A stretch of DNA of 64,000 bases. Source: Chlamydoabsidia padenii (Eukaryota; Mucoromycota; Mucoromycetes; Mucorales; Cunninghamellaceae). Each line of letters starts with the position of its first letter. Within the stretch, counting starts at the first letter, position 1. The stretch covers positions 310,001 through 374,000 of the forward strand of contig JAIWND010000024.1 of the NCBI GenBank assembly GCA_025330725.1, written 5' to 3'. The notes below the pieces were generated by a model. The model was given only the letters and a program-made list of their open reading frames with translations, searched no databases and was not told the DNA's origin. Of this stretch, positions 10,890-24,167 are shown piece after piece. Both the position numbers and the translations under genes were made by a program.

Positions 10890-11503
10890 GAAAAATATAG
10901 TTTAGTTTACTACATGCAATAAAAACGGCTATCATTAAGTATAAGGCCACCACCAAGTGGTAATTGCTTGAGAGATTAACAAGATGAGTTCGGATACCAT
11001 TCGTCAAGGAGTACCTATCAAGATATGTTTGCCCATCATTGCATAATTCCCTAAAAAAAACATGCGTTGGTTCCACCAATAAATGCATGACAGTGCACGT
11101 TTAGATCCAGGGCTACGCTGTGGATCTTTGTTGCTAGTTCGTATGTGGGTGAGATACTTATTGCCTGAGTTTCCCGTCCTACTGTATCGATTGGTCGTGA
11201 TAATGGTGAGGTGGTGATGGGTACAATTGCTAGTTTATTAAAGGATACGTCAAGTTAGTAGGTTTCCATCCAATCGTTTTCTTTTTTTCTTTTCACTTAC
11301 CTCGTTTTAGAATGGCTGAGGGTGTTTTAAAGTTGTACGCATAGATACCATAAAGTAAGTCTTCTTTTGAACCAATAACATTAAACATAAGGATGACCTT
11401 AACCTACCATATAAAACAAGTTGTAAGGTTAGTTTTCCACCCATACTTATATACAACAATAACATACGTTACCAGAGGTTTCAACGGCAAGTTTGTTATC
11501 CAT
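10890..11503 (-). pseudogene. Second decayed eIF4A-III/FAL1-type helicase copy
   Basis: The minus strand begins with MDNKLAVETSG, then after an intron VKVILMFNVIGSKEDLLYG and IYAYNFKTPSAILKR, matching the eIF4A3/FAL1 N-terminus ([33 protein letters not shown]). After a second intron come AIVPI, RETQAISISPTYELATKI (family RETQALILSPTRELA) and NVHCHAFIGGTN (QCHACIGGTN). The segment between AIVPI and RETQA, which carries Walker A in active helicases, is missing. Homology fades after RELCNDGQ near 11050, so the DEAD box and the whole second RecA domain are absent. Introns are still present, so it arose from a genomic copy. The recurrent promoter motif lies 57 bp upstream. Confidence 0.85.
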
Positions 11504-11559
11504 TGACAATTTTTGGTGGAAGAGAAGAGTGACCCACCATTGAAGGTGAGGCTTGATAT

Positions 11560-11571
11560 AGTTCAAATCCC
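11560..11571 (-). promoter_or_regulatory. Recurrent motif GCGGGATTTGAA upstream of pseudogene
   Basis: Exact match on the sense strand of the second FAL1-like copy, 57 bp before its ATG. Confidence 0.55.
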
Positions 11572-11580
11572 GCATAAGTT

Positions 11581-12045
11581 TTATTTCGTTTCAAAAATGT
11601 CATGAGAAGGAGTAGAAGTAAGACTAGTAAAACTAACCGGTTGATGGCGGTACCGACTAAAAGGTTGATTAGGATCGAGAGAGACGTAGCCTTGAGTCGA
11701 GTTGGATGAAGTTGATGGAGGTATGCCGGAATTGCTGGGTAACATTATAGAGGAGAAGCCAAAATAGGTGTTTGGCAAAAAAGAGGTATAAGCTGGAGCA
11801 TCCCCCCAACCTTCTTCATCCGAGTTGGCCACTGTCGGTGAACTCATTTGCCAAGAAGGTAATTGTGATATAGACTGTGTTGGTAAGGTGGAAGTCCAAG
11901 TCGCTGTATGATCATTAGACCGCTGTTGTTGAGAAGAGGGCTTGGATAAATGGGTGCTGTTTAGTTGTCTTGATAGAGATTCATCCAACGTTCCAATAGT
12001 AACATGAGATAGTAGTGTTGTTAGTTTGTCTTCGTCGTTCACCAT
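11581..12045 (-). CDS. Unrecognised Ser/Thr/Gln-rich protein
   Basis: A single open frame of 154 codons starts at the ATG at 12045 (MVNDEDKLTTLL) and stops at 11581. The composition is rich in S, T, P, Q and N, with one acidic patch (NSDEEGWGDAP) and no domain I recognise. It probably encodes a disordered regulatory protein, or is one exon of a larger gene. It is divergent from the DYRK kinase gene and shares a promoter region of about 490 bp with it. Function is unknown. Confidence 0.45.
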   Translation of the reverse strand: MVNDEDKLTTLLSHVTIGTLDESLSRQLNSTHLSKPSSQQQRSNDHTATWTSTLPTQSISQLPSWQMSSPTVANSDEEGWGDAPAYTSFLPNTYFGFSSIMLPSNSGIPPSTSSNSTQGYVSLDPNQPFSRYRHQPVSFTSLTSTPSHDIFETK

Positions 12046-12533
12046 TTTCAAAGCAAAAATAAAAAAGTGAAAGAGGAAGAAGAATTAGCTTTTTTTTTTT
12101 TTTTTTTTTTTTTGGTGGATGGGTTTAAATTTTGTCTCGGACATTGCTTGCTCAAACGACATCGGAGTTGGAATCGATAACTAGGGAGAAGGTAAACAGA
12201 TTATGCCAAGAATACATTTGTGCGTAGTCATAAATAAGGGGAAATAAGGGGGTAGAGAGCAGCATCTTCATAAAATGATGTATTTGATTGAACAATGATA
12301 TATCATCGAGAAGATGGCATTAAATGAGATGGTATGTCAAACGACCTTGAATTAAAACTATCAGATCAAGCTGGTTAATCAATTGAAAGTCCGACAATTA
12401 AATCTATCTTGGCCCTCTTTTTTCATTTTTCACTTTTCCCTTCTTCTTTCTCCGTTTTACTTTTTTTTTTATCTTGGTTTATCATTCCTTTACATCTATT
12501 GTGAAAGGTAAACTACTTTTATTACTTGAAACT
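12046..12533. other. Divergent intergenic/promoter region
   Basis: This is the shared upstream region of the minus-strand gene ending at 12045 and the plus-strand kinase starting at 12534. It contains a T run (12090-12113) and a pyrimidine-rich stretch just before the kinase start. No exact copy of the recurrent motif was seen. Confidence 0.5.
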
Positions 12534-16899
<4,366 letters not shown>

Positions 16900-17702
16900 T
16901 TAGTTATTAGCTCCCCTTTCCCTTAATGTTTATAGACTACTCTCTCTCTCTTTTTTTTTTTTTTGTTTCAAATAAAACTATTTGTTTATAATATCTTCGG
17001 AATGACGGAGCCGACATTGTTTTCTGTTTCGGTACGTTAGTATATACTTCCCCAGCTCATTCACCGGACCCATAACAACTTTTTTTTTTATTTTTATACA
17101 TGATCTGGTGGTCACAAGGATTGGTGTTGATCTCTTTTTTAGGGAGGTCAATAAAGTTTTAACATGGTACTATAAACTGGATAGGTACAATCATCTATCT
17201 CGGAAGTAAATATTTAGGAACCATCCGTTGTTGTTGTTTTCGCTCCCATGAACATCCCCCTTTGCACTTCCATTTTTCAAATCCGTTTCCCACATGTTTT
17301 GTCTATTCTTTGAAAAACTACACAAGGCATGTACATGGTAAAAGAAATTGGACAAGGATCGACACCTTCAAGGTACCTTTCGGAGTTTCAAACGCATGAA
17401 TGAGGTATAGAAAGTGCACAGACAACTTTTAGTAAAGAGTAGGAGGCGAAAAGAGTTGGGGAATTTGATCATGGGGTTTCATGTACGACTCTATTTATTT
17501 TGATTTGAAAAAACCTTCTTCCGTATCTGAATTTATTGTCACTTGTGGTGTTTTCATTGTGAATTTATCTTTGGATGCCATGCCTCTTGTTTCGTTCGAT
17601 TTTCAAACACCGGGGTGTGTAACCTTTTTAAAAAAAGACAGCGTCCACTCGGGACTATAAGAAAAAAAATCATTAGGGGCTTCTTTCTTTCTTCTCCGTT
17701 TC

Positions 17703-17706
<4 letters not shown>
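16900..17706. other. Intergenic region
   Basis: No gene is recognised between the kinase and the zinc-cluster gene. A near-copy of the recurrent motif (TTTTTCAAATCCGTTTCC) lies at about 17274-17290. Confidence 0.5.

Positions 17707-17761
<55 letters not shown>
17707..17761. repeat. 55-base T homopolymer
   Basis: An uninterrupted T run ends 26 bases before the ATG of the zinc-cluster gene. The arrangement mirrors the T run on the sense strand before the C2H2 gene at 7504. Confidence 0.9.
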
Positions 17762-17765
<4 letters not shown>

Positions 17766-17787
17766 GCACCATCAAGACGACCTAATC

Positions 17788-18955
17788 ATGTCTCCACCTA
17801 CCATTAACAGCAACAATTCAAAACCTTCACCCGGTCGTCATTCATCTGTTGACCGATTCTCCACCCTCCGTACCTGCGACCCATGCCGACGACGAAAAAG
17901 ACGATGCAATGGACAAAAACCATGTTTAACTTGTAAACCTAGTGAATGTGTCTACTACAGCGTTATCCCTGACCAACCTCGTGGTGTGTTTTCCATCAAT
18001 CCAGCACGTCGACTCAGTTCTGGGTCAGCCTGTGAAACTTGCCGACGACGGAAAACGAAATGTGACGGAAGTAATCCTTGTGCCTTTTGCGCTGCCAACC
18101 ATTTAAAATGTGTCAACAATACCGAACGTAGAAAACGAACCAGTATCTCTGCTACACCAGATCACGAGGCCATGGATCGTATTGAAGATCGACTCAGACG
18201 TATCGAACAACTCATGACCGTCTTTTCACCAAGTCCACTCTCACAAAGCTTTGTGCGTCAACAACGTCATTCGGTCCAAGGCATCACGGTGGCAAAAGAA
18301 CAAATCGAACTACAGCTGGCTAGAAGAGGTAAGTATGTGTTATCTTTTCTTGGTACTTTTTTTTTTTTTTGCTAACTTACATAAAAATAAAAAAGCCATG
18401 TCATCATCACCACCGCAATCTGGTCATTCTTCTTCGGATCAGCTTTATCATGCAGGGGCATATATCACACCTCCAAACAGTGGTGGGAAAAAACATCAAC
18501 CATCACCTCCACCTACTACGATGATTCGACAAGTATCAAATCAATCTCAACCACTCTTATCATCCATGCTGAATCTCACACTCTCACCTTCCTCTTCCAC
18601 CTCTTCCTCTTCATCATCAATGCATTTACCTCAATCTTCTTTATCAACTCCTCTCTCGGATCAAATTAATTACTCTCAACAAAGGCAACAACGTTATCAA
18701 CAAAGGGACTTTTATGCGTCGAATCCACTGCCACCAATGCCAAGTTTAATGGGTAAGGAAAGAAGAATGAGAGTTATATATTTGATGACTAACTATTGTT
18801 TTATTTTTATTTTTATAGATCAATTATCAAATAGAACATTTATTACTAGTCAATCGGATTATCCTGTTAGAAGCTCTTACCCTATTTACCCACTTTGTCC
18901 CTCTCCACCTGCACCACCCACTACCACATTTGCTGAAGCGTCCTTCTCACCTTGA
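17788..18955 (+). CDS. Transcription factor with two Zn2Cys6 clusters
   Basis: Three exons (17788-18328, 18396-18752, 18819-18955) encode about 344 residues. The N-terminal 120 residues hold two fungal zinc binuclear clusters in tandem: CDPCRRRKRRC with CLTC and a sixth cysteine (PSEC), and CETCRRRKTKC with CAFC and LKC. Each has all six cysteines. A short acidic/basic helix follows (MDRIEDRLRRIEQLM), a possible coiled coil of the kind used for dimerisation in Gal4-type factors. The rest is Ser/Pro/Gln-rich. The usual fungal-specific transcription factor middle-homology domain is not seen. It is probably a nuclear DNA-binding regulator; target and pathway are unknown. The start is the first ATG after the T run. 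Confidence 0.88.
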
Positions 18956-19097
18956 AACCCATATTTTACCTCTATGTTACTTACCTTGTATTCTTTGTTA
19001 ATATTAATACCTCTTATTATTATATATCTTACTTAAATAAAAATAGCATTCATTTTACCATCATGTCTTCATGTCAAATGATCAGGGGGAAAAGGGG

Positions 19098-19109
19098 GCG
19101 GGATTTGAA
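19098..19109 (+). promoter_or_regulatory. Recurrent promoter motif GCGGGATTTGAA
   Basis: Exact match on the sense strand, about 82 bp upstream of the tRNA ligase-domain gene, preceded by GGGG. Confidence 0.6.
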
Positions 19110-19190
19110 TTATGATTTCCGTCAAAACCGTGATCTTTTTTTTTTTTTTTTCTTTTTCCCTTTCCTTTTTACTTATCGACTTTTGTTCAT

Positions 19191-20423
19191 ATGATGGTGG
19201 AAATTGAACCTTTTAACTTGGATTGGGAAGAACAGGATAATCAGGTGATTCAAGCACTCTACGATCTTGAAAAGGACAAACCCAAGGAACTTCGGCACAA
19301 GATCTTTAGTGTGAATGGAACAGACTGGACCAGCTGGACGATGCGTGACCACCTCTACAAGAAGAACAGATACCCTACCCAAGCTCGTGGTTTATTCACT
19401 AGTCGTCGATCCGATGGAAAATATACCGTTCAAGTACGTGGTTATGACAAATTCTTCAACATTAATGAAACCGAAGCGACTCAGGTAAACAATACAACAT
19501 TAACAACAACTCTTTACTGACTTTACATCTTCCAGTGGCATATATTAAACAAACAAGTACAAGGACCATTCGAAATCACAGCCAAGGAAAATGGGTGTAT
19601 TATTTTTATCACGGCAGACACACCTACTCAATTACTTGCAACGTCGAAACACACAATTCCAGCACCTCGCGATGATAGCACCAGTCATGGCGGCATGGGT
19701 TATCGCTGGCTGATGACCCATCTTGAAGCCTCTCACCAATCACCCACGGATCTGGCGGCATGGCTATACAAACACCGCGTGACTCTAGTGGCCGAACTCT
19801 GCGATGATGAATTTGAAGAACATGTGGTGCCTTACCGGGAAAAACGAGGACTCTACTTACACGGGATCAACTACAACACGACCACATTACGTACGTTACC
19901 TATCAAGACAGTCCATGAAGTGGCACATCACTATGGTTTTCTTACGGTGGAATCGAAACAAGTGGAGGATTGGGCGGAGGTACGACGGTTGGCCGATACC
20001 ATTCAACAAAACAGCACAACAAGTCTACCTTGGTCAGTGGATGAACAAGGGAAAGAATCTGAAGGTCTCGTCATTCGGTGTCGACGACAGGGTGATGATT
20101 TCTTCTTCAAGGTCAAAAATGATATTTATCTGGTTTACCGTGAATACAGGGAAGTCACCAAGGCGTTGCTCAAGGTGAATGGATCGCTGGTGACACTGGC
20201 TTGTTTAGACAAGAAACCAAAGATCAGGTATGAAAAGACGTTGTATTATGTGTATTGGCTCCAGGAACGCATTGTGAATCATCCCGAATGGTTTTATCAT
20301 TACTTGGACAATAAAGGGGTGGTGGCAGTACGACAAGCATTCGAACAGGACTGGAATAATGGATTACTGGTGGGATTAGATAGTGATCATTTAGATAGGC
20401 TAGTAGACAGGGATAGTAAATAA
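19191..20423 (+). CDS. TRL1: Trl1-type tRNA ligase, adenylyltransferase domain only
   Basis: Two exons (19191-19484, 19536-20423) give about 393 residues. The sequence matches the N-terminal ligase domain of fungal tRNA ligase Trl1: VRGYDKFFN upstream and the nucleotidyl-transfer motif AKENGCIIFI, whose lysine falls at about residue 115. Further conserved blocks are ESEGLVIRCRR (motif IV-like) and FFFKVKNDIYLVYREYRE (motif V-like). Trl1 joins tRNA exon halves after splicing and, in yeast, HAC1 mRNA exons. Family enzymes in well-studied fungi are about 800 residues, with kinase and cyclic phosphodiesterase domains after the ligase. Here a stop follows directly after the ligase domain and no healing domains follow before the convergent mL59 gene. 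Either the activities are split between genes, or this is a partial paralogue. An alternative start is the next codon (19194). Confidence 0.85.
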
Positions 20424-20625
20424 TAATGATAGACCTATTGGATTTAAAAAGAAAAAAGAATAAAGATGATCCATTACTTGGTTTACATATATTGGTTTAA
20501 AATGTTGTTTATTTATTGAATATGATATGATTGATATATAAATAATCTATTGTATTTAATGTGTGTGTGTGTGGTGTCAAGCATTTACAAAAAGGAAGAA
20601 GGGCATGTAAAAGGTGAGAATGGGT

Positions 20626-21075
20626 CTAGAATGGCATGGAGGTCTTTTGCTTGGCGAGTTCCTTCATCTTGTCCTATAAAAAGTATAAAGTAAATTGAGT
20701 AAAAGTCCCTACACATAACATCCCTTGTCTTACCTCTTTCCAGGCTTGAATGGTCTGTGGCATCTTTTCGAGGTTCTTTTGAATGTTGCTTTGTCGTTCA
20801 GCCCGCATACGTTCGTGTTTTTCCAATTTGTTGGGTTTATAACGTAAAGGTTTGGCGGCAGTAACAGGTGGTAAGCCAATAGTGCTGGGGTCGACATTGT
20901 ATTGGATACAAGCTTTTCGTAAATCGTTTTGAACTCGTCGTGATACTTGAGCGGGGCGCCAGAATCCTTTTTGTTTGCTGTTGTTAAAGACAAAGGTGGG
21001 AGTCACATCAGCCTCTGTTAATGGTTTAGCTAATCGGTTTATAAACTTTTGTGAGAAGAAGCGTTGAGTCGACAT
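20626..21075 (-). CDS. MRPL25: Mitochondrial large ribosomal subunit protein mL59-like
   Basis: Exon 1 (21075-20734) and exon 2 (20673-20626) join in phase 0 to give 129 residues. The N-terminus (MSTQRFFSQKFINRLAKPL) is basic and lacks acidic residues, as expected for mitochondrial proteins. The core has PTFVFNNSKQKGFWRPAQVS followed by a charged helix, then LPP, then K/R-rich helices ending in MKELAKQKTSMPF. This is the pattern of mL59/MRPL25, with a WRPP-type turn before a helix. The protein is predicted to sit in the mitoribosome large subunit. It is convergent with the tRNA ligase gene, and a copy of the recurrent motif lies 88 bp upstream. The family assignment is moderately sure. Confidence 0.65.
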
Positions 21076-21161
21076 TATATTTGTGTAAAAAAAGGAGAGA
21101 AGGAAGGTCGTCCCTTGGGAAATCAAAACAAAGAAAAAATTATATGTGACTCCAAGACAGA

Positions 21162-21174
21162 TTTTAAATCCCGC
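21162..21174 (-). promoter_or_regulatory. Recurrent promoter motif GCGGGATTTAAAA
   Basis: Exact core on the sense strand, about 88 bp upstream of the mL59 start. Confidence 0.6.
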
Positions 21175-21487
21175 ATGTGTCTATTACCTTGACAGGTCTA
21201 TAAATGGTAACTTGTTGAATTCTGGATGGTCTGCCATGTAGGCTATTCATGCATATGGTTCTTTCCCCCACTTTATCTTTCATCCTATATTGACAGACTT
21301 CACAATGATTGGCATAATGATTGTTATGTACCCAAATCCTTGTATGTTAATTTTAAACCCCGTCGACCGATTTGGTTCTGACATGTCTTGCATATACAAA
21401 ACATTCATCTACTACAATTACATGGTATAAAAAATGAGAGATTTATTGGGTAAAACAGTTTATATAAAAAAGATACTACTAATCTAT

Positions 21488-22452
21488 TCAAAACAACTTT
21501 GTCCAAATGATCAACACAATCAAAGCAACCAAGACGAGAATGATGACACCAATGATGATCTTGTTCGTGGCCATACTACATGATGATAAGAATAAAAATA
21601 AGAGTTAGGTGTGTAAGAAGATAATCAAAGGTGTAAATATAATCTTACCGACGAGCCATTACTTTAAGTGTTCTAGAAGATTTGTCAATATAAGAATCGG
21701 CTTCTCCCAAAGTATCCCTAGTGCGTAACAAAGTTTCCCGTTGACCTTTTAAAGTACTAAGGATGTTGACCCCGATACTTTCAGTTTCCAGAGCCAAACG
21801 ATGACTGCCTTCTAAACGACGACTGGATTCCCCTAAGCGATCTGTCCCATTCAATAAACGTTGTCGTTGATCTATTGTCGAAGCGTCAAGGTCAGGTTCC
21901 GCTGTATCCATGGTTAAAAGGAGATCTTCTCGATCTTGGTTTACCAAAGGAGATAATGACGCACGTCGCTGGTAAAAAAATAAAAGAAGGTCAGAGTGCT
22001 TGCATCATTGTTTATCAATGTATATTCAACTTACCAAATCCCGCTTCATCTTTTCACTTTCAGACTTTAATAATCTGAGTCTAGCTTGTAGTCTTACACG
22101 AGACGGCGTAGGGGCGTTCATGAGTTCCCTTTCCATTTGCACAATCTATTATGAAGAACAATGAGATAATAGTAATAATAAAATGAGTTAAACACCACAC
22201 CCCTTTTTGACCAATACCTACAATGTCGTTGGCTTCACCGAGTTCTTGTTCACCGTTTTGAATGGCAGTCTTTCTTTTATCTAATCATCATACCAGGTTA
22301 GTTACAATGTATCGAGTCAGTCATTAATAGGGCTTACCTGTGGTGGGTGCAGACGAGACTGACTCTACTGTTTTAGCAAACCCATCCCTTAAAGAGTAAA
22401 AGTCCTGTTCATAACCACCAAAGTTATCAATGTCGTTACTGTTAGTTGCCAT
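21488..22452 (-). CDS. VTI1: v-SNARE Vti1
   Basis: Five exons (22452-22338, 22280-22222, 22145-22035, 21968-21649, 21575-21488) give 230 residues. The N-terminal half is an alpha-helical V-SNARE domain. The SNARE motif follows as a heptad region (RQRLLNGTDRLGESSRRLEG through SYIDKSSRTLKVMARR), with the glutamine of a Q-SNARE near its centre (TLKGQRETL). The C-terminus is a single membrane anchor (IIIGVIILVLVALIVLIIW) with a very short lumenal tail, typical of a tail-anchored SNARE. Vti1 acts in Golgi-endosome-vacuole fusion. The start MATNSNDIDNF is the only in-frame ATG of the first exon. The match to the recurrent motif at the end of exon 3 (KRDL) is coding and likely coincidental. Confidence 0.92.
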
Positions 22453-22560
22453 GAGTATGGTTATCAATTATATTGAGGGAAGAAAGAGAGACGACGAGGA
22501 AAAAAAAAAAAAAAGTCGGATCCTAACCTTCCTGGTAAATGAATATGATTGGACTTAAAT

Positions 22561-22576
22561 GTCGGTATTTGAAATT
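22561..22576 (+). promoter_or_regulatory. Variant of the recurrent motif (GTCGGTATTTGAAATT)
   Basis: Lies about 110 bp upstream of VTI1, on the opposite strand to it. G-to-T change at one position. The 22453-23033 interval otherwise shows no gene. Confidence 0.35.
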
Positions 22577-23033
22577 AAGTCTTACAAAGAAGCGCACCCT
22601 GTACTAATGAGCATGCTTTCACTTTGGACATGTGTGTATGTATATAATATAAAAAAAAATCAGATCACTTGCACATGTATGATTTTAATACTGCTGATGG
22701 TTTGTCAATGAACATGGCAAGTGGATTACTCATTATGGTCAGGTCCAATGCCTTCACACCATGGATTACACACCCCGCCATCCCCACTAAATCGTCTTCC
22801 TTGTCTTTTGATAAGTATCCTACTATTCTACAATAAACTGAAGATATGTAAGATCAAATGTAAAAACAACTCTTGTTCTACAAAATATTATTTACAGTAA
22901 TCCTTTTCGATAAGAAAGAATACAAACACGCTTTTGCCTTGTCAGAGTGGTGGATGAGCGGCGATTGAAAATAATAATAAACACAACTTGCCGATCTTTC
23001 TCTTCTTCCCACTTTCATAATCGACCTACTACA

Positions 23034-23849
23034 ATGGCAGGAAGACGATCGGTAAACTTTTATCAACTCTAAATTTAAAAGCTTTTGTTTTTGACTTGTT
23101 TTAAACTCTCTTTGAATTAGATATGGAGTCTTGCTGAGGATGACGTCTTGTTAACAAGTAAATTAATAGAGATCTAATAAAAAAGATGGTTAACTTTTTA
23201 CTCTCTTTTTGGCTTGACATGTCCTTGTAGGCTTGACAGTGATTCCAGCCATGTCTACGTACCGAGCAATGAACGGCAAACGAGTTGGTAAGTACTCAAA
23301 TTGGTGCTTGTGATGAACTGATTCTCTCTCTCTCTCTTTTTTTTTTTTAATAGGACGTTACACTTTACTATCTGAATACTTATCTCATGAAATTGGCGTC
23401 TATCGCACCAGTGCACAGGTTAGCAATCGACTCGCTACTTTAAATAAATTCACATCGTATGATCTTAAAAGTAAATAAATCTCACAAAGAAAAAAGGAAA
23501 TGGGTAGAGTGTTGACTAACCGAGACTATGTCTAGACTTGTTGACAGAAGAACAAGTAGAAGTGGTCAAACAAGAAGTCAAAAACTACTGGGCTAATCTA
23601 AAACCACCACTCTTTGATACCATCACCAGTCAACAGGACTCGTCAGAACCACCACAGGGATCACCGACACCATCATATAAAACATCATCTTCCACCACTC
23701 CAGAACCATTCTTCGATGACATCACTTGGCAACAGGATTTCCCAGTAGCACCACAGACAATCACTACACCATCACTCTCCCACTCGAATCTTGGTTTATT
23801 ATGTCCATTAATATGCCTTTGTACTCTTGTATTATATTATAGCTACTAG
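23034..23849 (+). CDS. Myb/SANT-like protein with hydrophobic C-terminal tail
   Basis: Five exons (23034-23051, 23121-23157, 23231-23287, 23354-23470, 23536-23849) give about 180 residues. The first exon has only six codons (MAGRRS). Residues about 7-70 (SIWSLAEDDVLLTSL, ending QVSNRLATLNK) fit a Myb/SANT-type helix-turn-helix: a tryptophan plus acidic helix, and a recognition helix with QV.NRL. The middle is Ser/Thr/Pro-rich with two related repeats (DTITSQQDS and DDITWQQDF). The last about 20 residues are almost wholly hydrophobic (LGLLCPLICLCTLVLYYS), which looks like a tail anchor. A membrane-tethered DNA-binding protein is one reading; a hydrophobic transactivation or degradation tail is another. 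An alternative donor after SAQ would not keep the frame. Confidence 0.65.
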
Positions 23850-23940
23850 TTTGATTTTATTTAAATAAAAACCTGTTGTTGGTTTACATTTGATCTTTGC
23901 TCTATCCAACATAACGGAATTTGAAAAAAAAAAATTTATT

Positions 23941-24125
23941 CCCCGATCCGCATGAATTTGACATACACTGGGTACTACACAATACAATAACACAAGTCGG
24001 ATGGGCAATAGTGATTAAAATATCTTTATTAATTAGAGTAAGTATAATAGTGTATAAAAGATGGTTTCAATAACGAAGGGGATAATGAGGATAATATGTA
24101 CAAGAGGGGAGGAGATAAATAATAT
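23941..24125. repeat. Dispersed repeat, copy 1 (with 63094-63266)
   Basis: The segment starts CCCCGATCCGCATGAATTT and includes ATAGTGATTAAAA.ATCTTTATT.ATTAGAGTAAGTATAA and AAAAGATGGTTTCA.TAA. The same blocks in the same order are found at 63094-63266 with about 80% agreement by eye. It lies just downstream of the FYVE gene's stop codon. Confidence 0.8.
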
Positions 24126-24167
24126 AAATATAAAAGGGGAAACAATAGTATAATGCCAATCTATTAA

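Noticed and set aside
22030..22045. AAATCCCGC inside VTI1
   Set aside because: It encodes KRDL at the end of exon 3, so it is explained by the protein sequence and was not counted as regulatory.
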